A stretch of DNA of 15,046 bases from an uncultured Selenomonadaceae bacterium (GTDB lineage Bacteria > Bacillota > Negativicutes > Selenomonadales > Selenomonadaceae): assembly GCA_905236255.1 (NCBI GenBank), contig CAJOPK010000265.1, forward strand, positions 1 to 15,046, read 5' to 3'. Made by a program: the position numbers and the translations under genes. Positions 7,208 through 13,134 of the stretch are shown in pieces; positions within the stretch are counted from its first letter, which is position 1; every line of letters begins with the position of its first letter. Below the pieces are notes generated by a model, which was not told the origin of the DNA, did not search any database, and saw only the letters and a program-made list of their open reading frames with translations.

Positions 7208-7666
7208 ATGGCTGTAAAAGTAGGAAGTGTTACAACACAGGCAACTCCTTTCGGAATGATTCGCGAACCCGGCGAACGTGTTCATGACAAGGAATTGTCT
7301 TTTGCGGACGAACTTGACGATAAACGAAAAGATTCCGCCGTGACTCATGAAGAAATGGAAGCCATGCTCAAAAAGATTGACAAACAGGCGGCAAGATTGA
7401 GCGCGACTCCCACTTATGACGAACTTAAGGAATACCGGACTCTCATAAAAAATTTTGTCGGCATGGCCGTCGGAAATATGTACGAACTCAACACGCAAGC
7501 CGGCTGGGATCGAATGGGGCGGCAAAGAGTTTATACGACCGTCAGAAAAATCGACAGCAAATTGGAAGAAATGGCCGAAAAAATTCGATTGAATCATTCC
7601 GAGCAGCTGGACGTAATTGCCGCACATGATGCAATTCGCGGAATGTTGGTTGATTTGTATATGTGA
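7208..7666 (+). CDS. yaaR: YaaR family (DUF327) protein
   Basis: This 152-aa soluble, mainly helical protein matches the YaaR/DUF327 family: FADELDDKR near the N-terminus, then YDELKEYRTLIKNFVGMAVGNMYEL and GRQRVYTTVRKIDSKLEEMAEKI, and a final AAHDAIRGMLVDLYM. The family is widespread in Firmicutes and Thermotogae and has no settled function. I chose the ATG at 7208, about 8 bases from GGGAAGG; a GTG three codons earlier overlaps that site. The frame stays open further upstream to about 7145, but that part is the inverted repeat. Upstream it faces rpoE across the palindromic gap; downstream, 52 bases separate it from an unknown gene and hypD. Confidence 0.85.
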   Translation: MAVKVGSVTTQATPFGMIREPGERVHDKELSFADELDDKRKDSAVTHEEMEAMLKKIDKQAARLSATPTYDELKEYRTLIKNFVGMAVGNMYELNTQAGWDRMGRQRVYTTVRKIDSKLEEMAEKIRLNHSEQLDVIAAHDAIRGMLVDLYM

Positions 7667-7718
7667 CTTGGCGACGCGAATAATATTTTCCGGAAGTTGA
7701 TTTTGGGAGGAATTTTTT

Positions 7719-8357
7719 TTGAAAGTTGAAGATTTAAATTTTCGTGATATGTATAAAAATATTTGTCTGCTGAAAGATCCGGAAATCGTTTCGCCGGAAG
7801 AAATGACTGCCGTGTTTGAATTTGTTCCGGAAGAAAAAATTAACGCTTGGATTGTCTATTGCCACATTGACGAAAAGGGTTATTTGGTTTTCTTTGTTTT
7901 GGCGGGAGCATTGATTTCCGGCGGGAAGGTAAAAATTTTTCCGTGCGGATACAAAAAATTCCTTACAATTCCGCGAGATAAAATTCAACAGTCCGAAATT
8001 TTGACGGTTACCGAAGATTTTTCCGAAGCATTCAAAGATAAAATTGAAATAATAAACGACGTTTGTGCAGTCCCCGAAACAAAAGAAAAGACCCGTTTTG
8101 TAAAATCGATCGACAATTTTCGTCACCCGTCTTTTCCGGATGATGTTGTCGTTTATATTGCCGGCGACGACAAAAATTTTGTCCCGGCGTTTGTGCGTTG
8201 CATAAATATCGAAGAAAATATTTTTGAGGGCGAATTGCTGACGGACGTTCCGACCGGAAATTTAAAAGCCGGAGATTTGATAAAATTCGGGATCGGAGAT
8301 TTTGCCGGAGAAAGTTTTCTTTGCAACATCGGCGGTCAGTGTTTGGAGAAAGTATAA
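7719..8357 (+). CDS. Conserved-looking protein of unknown function, coupled to hypD
   Basis: I do not recognise this 212-aa protein with confidence. It starts with TTG, supported by GGGAGG at 7705-7710, eight bases away; the first in-frame ATG is ten codons in. It has no signal peptide and is acidic and rich in beta-prone segments. The C-terminal part (residues about 140-210: DDVVVYIAG, FVPAFVRCINIEENIFEGELL, LKAGDLIKFGIGDF) loosely recalls small beta domains such as DUF2314/DUF2185, but that is only pattern resemblance. Its stop (8355-8357) touches the ATG of hypD, so the two are translated together. This might point to a role with hydrogenase maturation or merely operon packing. Confidence 0.7.
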   Translation: MKVEDLNFRDMYKNICLLKDPEIVSPEEMTAVFEFVPEEKINAWIVYCHIDEKGYLVFFVLAGALISGGKVKIFPCGYKKFLTIPRDKIQQSEILTVTEDFSEAFKDKIEIINDVCAVPETKEKTRFVKSIDNFRHPSFPDDVVVYIAGDDKNFVPAFVRCINIEENIFEGELLTDVPTGNLKAGDLIKFGIGDFAGESFLCNIGGQCLEKV

Positions 8358-9446
8358 ATGGCAAATGTTCAAAAAATTATCGAAGAAATTTCCCGGCTTG
8401 CGGCGGGAAAATCCAAAATCAGATTGATGGAAGTTTGCGGGACTCACACGGTTTCCATTTTTCGCTCCGGGATAAGGCAGATTTTGCCGGAAAATGTCGA
8501 ACTTGTTTCCGGTCCCGGCTGTCCGGTATGTGTGACCGGCGACGAATATATCGACAAAGCTCTTGCTTATTCGGATCGCCCGGATTGTATAATTGCGACT
8601 TTCGGCGATATGTTGAAAGTTCCGGGAAGTAAATCAAGTCTTTCCGAAAAGGCGGCGGAAGGCGCGGACATCAGAATAATTTATTCGCCGCAGGATACTT
8701 TGAAAATTGCTGAAGAAAATCCGGACAAAAAAATAATCTTTTTGGCGGTCGGTTTTGAAACAACGGCACCGACGGCGGCGGCAACGGTTTTGGCGGCGAA
8801 GGATAAAAACATAAAAAATTTATATATGCTTTCATCTCAAAAATTGGTACCGCCGGCTTTAAAAATGTTGCTCAAAAATCCGGAATTGAAAGTTGACGGG
8901 TTTTTACTTCCCGGTCACGTTGCGGTCGTTATCGGAACCGAGCCTTTCAAATTTTTGGCGACGGAGTATAAAATTCCGGGAGTCGTCGGCGGATTTTTGC
9001 CGGAAGAAATTTTGCGGGCACTTGTCAACTTATTGAAACAAATTGACGAAAAAAATCCCAAAATCGACAACGAATATAAATCCGTCGTTCGTCCGGAAGG
9101 AAACGTAACCGCTCAAAAAATTTTATCGACGGTTTATGAAGTTTCCGATGCAAATTGGCGGGGATTGGGAAAAATTCCGGATTCCGGCTTGAAAATGCGA
9201 AGTGATTTTGCCGATTTCGACATTGAAGAAGTTTTGCCGGTTGAAGTCGAAAAATTTGAAAAGAAAACCGCCTGCCGTTGCGGTGAAGTTCTCTGCGGAA
9301 CGATAACGCCGCCGGAGTGTAAACTTTTCGGCAAGGCTTGCGATCCTTTGCACGCGGTCGGGCCGTGTATGGTTTCCGTTGAAGGCGTTTGTGCGGCTTG
9401 GTATAAATACGGCGGCGGAAAATTTAATTTCGGCAATTCTTTCTGA
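8358..9446 (+). CDS. hypD: Hydrogenase maturation protein HypD
   Basis: HypD is a cytosolic iron-sulfur protein that works with HypC, HypE and HypF to build the Fe(CN)2CO group of NiFe hydrogenases. The 362-aa sequence has all the landmarks: EVCGTHT with C27, SGPGCPVCVT with C55 and C58, GFETTAPT, and a cysteine-rich C-terminus (CRCGEVLCG, PPECKLFG, CDPLHAVGPCMVS, EGVCAAWYKYGG) that holds the 4Fe-4S cluster. The start directly abuts the preceding stop. No hypA, B, C, E, F or hydrogenase gene is in the window, so HypD is separated from its usual cluster here. Its end overlaps the 3' end of tadA on the other strand by 23 bases. Confidence 0.96.
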   Translation: MANVQKIIEEISRLAAGKSKIRLMEVCGTHTVSIFRSGIRQILPENVELVSGPGCPVCVTGDEYIDKALAYSDRPDCIIATFGDMLKVPGSKSSLSEKAAEGADIRIIYSPQDTLKIAEENPDKKIIFLAVGFETTAPTAAATVLAAKDKNIKNLYMLSSQKLVPPALKMLLKNPELKVDGFLLPGHVAVVIGTEPFKFLATEYKIPGVVGGFLPEEILRALVNLLKQIDEKNPKIDNEYKSVVRPEGNVTAQKILSTVYEVSDANWRGLGKIPDSGLKMRSDFADFDIEEVLPVEVEKFEKKTACRCGEVLCGTITPPECKLFGKACDPLHAVGPCMVSVEGVCAAWYKYGGGKFNFGNSF

Positions 9447-9891
9447 GTTCGGCGAAAAACTTTTTTGTAATTTCGCGACATTCGTCCTCCAAAACTCCGG
9501 CAACGACTTCAATTTGATGATTTAAATTCGGGTTGTTCGTAATGTTGAAAAGAGATTCGGACGCGCCGAATTTTGAATCGGTAACACCGTAAACAAGCCG
9601 GGAAATTCTGCTCAAAACCGCCGCGCCGGCGCACATCGGACAAGGTTCCATAGTCACATACAAAGTACAGCCGGAAAGCCTTCTGCGATTTAAAATCCGG
9701 CTTGCCTCCCGGATTGTCAAAATTTCGGCATGAGCGGTTGCGTCGTTAAACTGTTCGATACGATTGTGATTTTTGCAAATTAAAATGCCGTCCTCATTTG
9801 TGAGAACGGCACCGACCGGGATTTCGCCTTCATCGTAAGCCTTTAATGCTTCGGTCAAGGCGATTTTCATTTGCGTTTCATCGCTCTGCAC
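9424..9891 (-). CDS. tadA: tRNA-specific adenosine deaminase
   Basis: TadA converts adenosine to inosine at the wobble position of tRNA-Arg(ACG). This 155-aa protein shows the zinc deaminase signature: H54-A-E56 (zinc ligand and proton shuttle) and P83-C-P-M-C87 (two cysteine ligands), with typical flanks VGAVLTN and SLFNI. I chose the GTG at 9891 because GGAGG sits 7 bases upstream; an ATG seven codons further in lacks such a site. The last 23 bases overlap hypD tail to tail. The gene follows the small unknown gene by 16 bases and probably shares its promoter. Guanine deaminases have the same fold, but this length and signature favour TadA. Confidence 0.93.
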   Translation of the reverse strand: MQSDETQMKIALTEALKAYDEGEIPVGAVLTNEDGILICKNHNRIEQFNDATAHAEILTIREASRILNRRRLSGCTLYVTMEPCPMCAGAAVLSRISRLVYGVTDSKFGASESLFNITNNPNLNHQIEVVAGVLEDECREITKKFFAELRKNCRN

Positions 9892-9907
9892 TTAACATCC
9901 TCCTTTC

Positions 9908-10168
9908 TCAATTACCCAAAAGTTGACCCATATTCCATCCGTGAAAGTGAAACAACGTATTCGCGCCGGTGCTTGTGAGTTCAAGTTTGTAGGCTTCGGG
10001 GAAAACGCCGTTATCTTCTTCATGCTTTTTCATTACGCGCTTTAACGTGCCGGCAAAACTGCCGTCCCCTTCTCCGTCACGATAATTGTTTTTTTTGTCG
10101 AAACGTCGCCCGGTTTCACTTTCGATTCCCTTCACGCGAGCGATTCTCTCTATCCTCTCGACCATCAT
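9908..10168 (-). CDS. Small protein of unknown function upstream of tadA
   Basis: This is an 86-codon gene with a very good ribosome site (AAAGGAGGAG) before its ATG and codon use like its neighbours, so I think it is real. The first 55 residues are strongly charged (RIERIARVKGIESETGRRF, KNNYRDGEGDG, KRVMKKHEEDNG). The last 30 are more structured and end in an aromatic stretch (FHFHGWNMGQLLGN) with two histidines and a tryptophan. No signal peptide or membrane segment is seen. I recognise no family. It lies 16 bases before tadA and appears to be the first gene of a two-gene unit. Confidence 0.6.
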   Translation of the reverse strand: MMVERIERIARVKGIESETGRRFDKKNNYRDGEGDGSFAGTLKRVMKKHEEDNGVFPEAYKLELTSTGANTLFHFHGWNMGQLLGN

Positions 10169-10186
10169 GCTCTCCTCCTTTGATAT

Positions 10187-10206
10187 GTCGCAATTCCTTT
10201 TGCGAC
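10187..10206. repeat. Inverted repeat in the leader of the small gene
   Basis: GTCGCAA (10187-10193) and TTGCGAC (10200-10206) are perfect 7-bp arms around a 6-base loop. With the -10 box at 10215-10220, transcription would begin near 10208, so this hairpin would form the 5' end of the mRNA, ahead of the Shine-Dalgarno. It may stabilise the transcript or serve as an operator. Confidence 0.35.
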
Positions 10207-10214
10207 CTGCAGAA

Positions 10215-10220
10215 ATTATA
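10215..10220 (-). promoter_or_regulatory. Candidate -10 box for the small gene and tadA
   Basis: The minus strand reads a perfect TATAAT. No good -35 hexamer occurs at 16-18 bases upstream (best is about 3 of 6), so the promoter may depend on an activator or be weak. It lies between the mdh terminator and the small gene, which is where a promoter is expected. Confidence 0.4.
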
Positions 10221-10252
10221 TCGGCGAAAAAGTCGATTTGCTTAAATTATAC

Positions 10253-10288
10253 AAAAAGAACCCCGCCTTTTACGGCAGAGTTCCTTTT
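10253..10288 (-). terminator. Rho-independent terminator after malate dehydrogenase
   Basis: On the minus strand GGAACTCTGCC pairs with GGCGGGGTTC through Watson-Crick and G-U pairs around a loop of about six bases, and is followed by TTTTT. It lies about 25 bases past the mdh stop and separates mdh from the small gene and tadA. Confidence 0.82.
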
Positions 10289-10311
10289 ATTCATTAAAAA
10301 AATGAAAATGC

Positions 10312-11262
10312 TTACTTGAGTGCGTCACCAAGTTTTGAATTGGTATCGCGAGCCGCCGCGACACTTTCCGCAAATTTGGCTTTTTCTTCTTCCGAGAATT
10401 TGACTTCGACAATCTTTTCGCAACCGTCTTTGCCCAAAATGACCGGAACGCCGATGCAAAGATCTTTTTCGCCGTATTCGCCGTCAAGATAGACGCAGCA
10501 GGGAATAAGTTTTTTCGCATCAAGCGCAATGGCTTCGACAAGTGCCGCAGCCGCCGCACCCGGAGCATACCAAGCGGAAGTTCCCAAAAGTTTCGTAAGG
10601 GTTGCGCCGCCGACTTTGGTTGCTTCGACCGCTTTGGAAATCGCTTCCGCGCTCAAAAGTTGAGTTACCGGGATACCGCGATAAGTTGCAAGGCTTACGA
10701 GCGGAACCATTGTCTTGTCGCTGTGACCGCCGACGACCATGCCGTCAACATCGGTCGGGGTTGCGGGATAGCCGGCTTCTTTCAAAGCTTCGGCGAGATA
10801 ATAGCGGAAACGGCTGCTGTCAAGCATACCGCCCTGACCGATAATGCGGTTGCGCGGAAGTTTGCTGTCTTTCAAGGTGAGATAAGTCATTGCGTCCATC
10901 GGATTGGAAATTATTACCAAAATCGCGTCCGGTGAATATTTGAGAATCTGATCGACAACGCTCTTGACAATTTTTGCGTTGGTGCCGATAAGGTCTTCGC
11001 GACTCATGCCCGGCTTGCGCGGAATACCGGAAGTGATTACGACAACCTGAGAGCCTGCCGTCGCTTCATAGTTGTTTGTAACACCCGTTACCGTCGTATC
11101 AAAGTTAAGCATATGCGCCGTCTGCATGATGTCCATCGCTTTGCCTTCGGACAAACCTTCTTTAATATCAATGAGAACGACTTCACTTGCAAAACCTTTT
11201 GTCGCCAAAACATTTGCTACCGTCGCACCGACGTTACCCGCACCGACTACAGTTACTTTCAT
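10312..11262 (-). CDS. mdh: Malate dehydrogenase (LDH-like type)
   Basis: This 316-aa NAD-dependent cytosolic enzyme interconverts malate and oxaloacetate. GAGNVG (7-12) is the nucleotide loop and D32 the NAD-binding acid. R82 in SGIPRKPGMSR is the residue that separates malate from lactate dehydrogenases (lactate enzymes have Gln), R88 and R151 bind substrate, and H180 in GGHSDKT is the proton relay partner of D148. I start at the ATG at 11262 because AGGAGG lies just ahead and MKVTVVGAG is the normal N-terminus; an in-frame ATG 13 codons upstream lacks a ribosome site. It lies 105 bases downstream of rubredoxin and ends at its own terminator. In a fermenter it would feed a succinate/propionate branch, which is inference. 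Confidence 0.95.
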   Translation of the reverse strand: MKVTVVGAGNVGATVANVLATKGFASEVVLIDIKEGLSEGKAMDIMQTAHMLNFDTTVTGVTNNYEATAGSQVVVITSGIPRKPGMSREDLIGTNAKIVKSVVDQILKYSPDAILVIISNPMDAMTYLTLKDSKLPRNRIIGQGGMLDSSRFRYYLAEALKEAGYPATPTDVDGMVVGGHSDKTMVPLVSLATYRGIPVTQLLSAEAISKAVEATKVGGATLTKLLGTSAWYAPGAAAAALVEAIALDAKKLIPCCVYLDGEYGEKDLCIGVPVILGKDGCEKIVEVKFSEEEKAKFAESVAAARDTNSKLGDALK

Positions 11263-11367
11263 CGTTAAAATTCCTCCTAAACAAAAAGCCTTTGTTACCA
11301 TTTACCGGGATTATTCTTTAATAATTGAAATTAACCTTCAGAAAAAATTTTTTTGACCGAAAAATTT

Positions 11368-11526
11368 TCAGGCTTCGGAAAACTCATCTTTACCCACGCC
11401 GCAGAGCGGGCAAACAAAATCTTCCGGCAAATCCTCAAATTTTGTTCCCGGTTCAATGCCGTTATCCGGATCGCCTTTTTCTTCGTCGTATTCGTATCCG
11501 CAAACGTTGCAAACCCATTTCTTCAT
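11368..11526 (-). CDS. Rubredoxin
   Basis: This 52-aa protein, easily missed because of its size, carries one iron in a Cys4 site and shuttles single electrons in anaerobes, often to oxygen- or peroxide-detoxifying enzymes. The first ligand pair is in WVCNVCGYEYDEEKGD (C6, C9), followed by NGIEPGTKFEDLPEDF and the second pair CPLCGVGKDEF (C39, C42), with the conserved aromatics W4, Y11 and F38. Length is exactly that of classical rubredoxins. GGGAGGG lies 8 bases before the ATG. A promoter is visible upstream. Its partner (rubrerythrin, rubredoxin reductase or a flavodiiron protein) is not in the window. Confidence 0.96.
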   Translation of the reverse strand: MKKWVCNVCGYEYDEEKGDPDNGIEPGTKFEDLPEDFVCPLCGVGKDEFSEA

Positions 11527-11556
11527 ATCGAAATCCCTCCCCGAAAAATTTTTTTG

Positions 11557-11585
11557 AGTTTATCACAAGCGGAAATATTTGTCCG
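11557..11585 (-). promoter_or_regulatory. Sigma-A type promoter for rubredoxin
   Basis: On the minus strand CGGACA (11580-11585, 4 of 6) is 17 bases from TAAACT (11557-11562, 4 of 6), and the -10 is preceded by TGA, giving an extended -10. It lies between the cheX terminator and the rubredoxin ribosome site. The match is moderate. Confidence 0.45.
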
Positions 11586-11639
11586 GATATTTTGAAAATT
11601 TTCCGAAAAAATTTTTTTGCTTTTTGATTTTGCCGAAAG

Positions 11640-11673
11640 AAAAATCCCTCCCGAATGTTGAGAGGGATTTTTT
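11640..11673. terminator. Terminator at the end of the cheX unit
   Basis: AAAAATCCCTC (11640-11650) pairs perfectly with GAGGGATTTTT (11662-11672) around an 11-base loop. On the minus strand the second arm ends in a T run, so it terminates the REC-CheX/CheX message; because of symmetry it could also act on plus-strand transcripts. Confidence 0.8.
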
Positions 11674-11691
11674 ATCTTGAGAATCCGCATT

Positions 11692-12159
11692 TTACACATT
11701 TCTGTCGACCGCAATGGCAATGTCGATCTTGTGACCGCCCAAGTCCATTTCGACCGTCAAATACTGTGATTCGCTTATTTTGATGGAAAAGCCTTCACCT
11801 ATCGTCAAACTCGGAGTGGAAATATCAACCTCAAGTTCCATCTGCGTCAAATTGGTTGCCGCGTTCGCCGAAAGCATATTTGACATTTCGGAAATGGCAC
11901 TTTGAGCCATCGCGTCAAATTCGGCAACCGGCATACCCATCATCATGGTGGACGCGATAAATTTTGCCGTGTCTTCGTTCATGTTGTAAACGACATTGCC
12001 GCGCATCTGTTTGGTAAAGCCCACCATTACGACAACGCCGAGGCTTGTTGCATTCTTGTCCTGCAGATATACTTTTGTACGTTTCGGAGTGGGAAAGCCT
12101 ATCTGCGGCATGACCGTCATGAATGCGTCGATAAAAGGATTAACAAGTTTTGCATCCAC
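11692..12159 (-). CDS. cheX: CheX-type chemotaxis phosphatase
   Basis: This 155-aa CheC/CheX/FliY-family protein is expected to dephosphorylate a phosphorylated receiver such as CheY, resetting chemotactic signalling. The catalytic pattern [DS]-x3-E-x2-N is intact as S87-AIS-E91-MS-N94. It has the family's alternating beta strands (VVVMVGFT, GNVVYNM, EVDISTPSLTIGEGF, LTVEMDLGGHKIDIAIAV). It starts with GTG; its GGAG overlaps the end of the upstream receiver-CheX gene, whose stop is 6 bases away, so the pair is translationally coupled. CheX proteins act as dimers, so a mixed dimer with the upstream protein is possible (inference). Confidence 0.88.
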   Translation of the reverse strand: MDAKLVNPFIDAFMTVMPQIGFPTPKRTKVYLQDKNATSLGVVVMVGFTKQMRGNVVYNMNEDTAKFIASTMMMGMPVAEFDAMAQSAISEMSNMLSANAATNLTQMELEVDISTPSLTIGEGFSIKISESQYLTVEMDLGGHKIDIAIAVDRNV

Positions 12160-12165
12160 GTTTTA

Positions 12166-13020
12166 TCAATCTCCTTCCGCAAATCCGACATTTATGCAAA
12201 TATCGCCGAAATCCGTTGCCGCCGTAATCTTGAAAGTTGTCAACTTCGGACTGGCCACTCTTATCCCCGCTCCGCAAATTGTTCCCGGAGGAGTGATTCT
12301 CATCTCCTTATCCTTGAAAACGTCGTTGACGTTTGAAACGCCGCGCCCGACAATTATGTTGGCGGTTTCTTCGACCGCATCGTTGGCTTCGTCGTCGGTA
12401 ACTTCGTCCGTTCCCATCATCTTTGCGGCAAACCCCTTCATGGTTTCTTTTGTCATGTACATTATTGCGCGCCCGCTCGGCGAGCCGGTCAATCCGATTA
12501 TGACCGCAATTCCGTTGACTTCAAGATATTTTTTGTCGTAGAGTTCAAGCTCCGGCTCGACTTTCAGATCGATTATCCGCAAAAGTCCCTGTCTGAGCGC
12601 ACGAACAAAAGCCTTGCCGTAAGATTCGCGCAAAACCGCAATCCGACTGACTTTTTGCTGACACATCATCATCAGCGTATCTATTATGTCATTCGTGCTT
12701 ACCGGTTTTTGCAAAAACGCACCTATTCCGACGGCGGTTCCCTGCGCGACCAAATTTGCGTCTTTCATCGCGCTGATCATGACGATCTTTGCATCCGGAT
12801 CGATTGCCTTGATTCGCCTGCTGCATTCTATTCCGTCCGCATCCGGCAAATTCATGTCCATCGTCACAAGTTCCGGATTATGCTCTTTGTAAAGCTCCAA
12901 CGCCTCTGCGGCATCTTTCGCCATTGCAACGACTTCAAAATTCGTCTTTGACAAATGATTTGAGAGTATTGCGCGACTGACTTTGGAGTCATCAACAATC
13001 ATTACCTTGACTTTTTCCAC
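12166..13020 (-). CDS. Receiver-CheX fusion response regulator
   Basis: This 284-aa cytosolic protein has a CheY-like receiver (about 1-120) with acidic pocket D10/D11, phosphoacceptor D55 (LVTMDMNLPDADG), S83 and K105 (FLQKPVS). A CheX-like domain follows (about 130-284) with an intact [DS]-x3-E-x2-N as D214-AVE-E218-TA-N221. One polypeptide thus holds both a phosphorylatable aspartate and the active-site pattern that removes such phosphates. It may dephosphorylate itself, act on CheY, or use phosphorylation to control the phosphatase; sequence cannot decide. It starts with GTG behind GGGTGAG. A 15-codon ORF with a stronger ribosome site overlaps this start, and a sigma-28-like promoter lies upstream. 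It is coupled to cheX downstream. Confidence 0.85.
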   Translation of the reverse strand: MEKVKVMIVDDSKVSRAILSNHLSKTNFEVVAMAKDAAEALELYKEHNPELVTMDMNLPDADGIECSRRIKAIDPDAKIVMISAMKDANLVAQGTAVGIGAFLQKPVSTNDIIDTLMMMCQQKVSRIAVLRESYGKAFVRALRQGLLRIIDLKVEPELELYDKKYLEVNGIAVIIGLTGSPSGRAIMYMTKETMKGFAAKMMGTDEVTDDEANDAVEETANIIVGRGVSNVNDVFKDKEMRITPPGTICGAGIRVASPKLTTFKITAATDFGDICINVGFAEGD

Positions 13021-13049
13021 CGGTACTCACCCGCTTTTTTCAATTTCAT
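13002..13049 (-). CDS. Possible 15-codon upstream ORF overlapping the receiver-CheX start
   Basis: An ATG at 13049 with a good GAGGAG ribosome site 8 bases upstream opens the peptide MKLKKAGEYRWKKSR, which ends inside the receiver-CheX gene, 16 bases past its GTG. The frames differ. The peptide is basic and has no known family. Terminating ribosomes would be released right at the weaker GTG start, so it could couple or limit translation of the response regulator. A single-base sequence error joining the two frames would instead give a longer N-terminus. Confidence 0.4.
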   Translation of the reverse strand: MKLKKAGEYRWKKSR

Positions 13050-13076
13050 TGATTCCACTCCTCATGTATTGCACAC

Positions 13077-13103
13077 TTTGCGGCTTTTAAATTCTATGCT
13101 TTA
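13077..13103 (-). promoter_or_regulatory. Sigma-28 (motility) type promoter for the REC-CheX/CheX unit
   Basis: On the minus strand TAAA (13100-13103) is followed after exactly 15 bases by GCCGCAAA (13077-13084). The flagellar sigma-28 consensus is TAAA-N15-GCCGATAA, so the -35 is perfect and the -10 matches 6 of 8. Transcription would start near 13070, about 20 bases ahead of the upstream ORF. A motility-type promoter ahead of chemotaxis genes makes biological sense, which raises confidence. Confidence 0.5.
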
Positions 13104-13134
13104 AAATAAAATCCCTGCCGCCGCAAAAAAATTT

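Noticed and set aside
11263..11301. N-terminal extension of malate dehydrogenase from an upstream in-frame ATG
   Set aside because: No ribosome site precedes that ATG, while AGGAGG is well placed for the ATG at 11262, and the shorter start gives the standard N-terminus.
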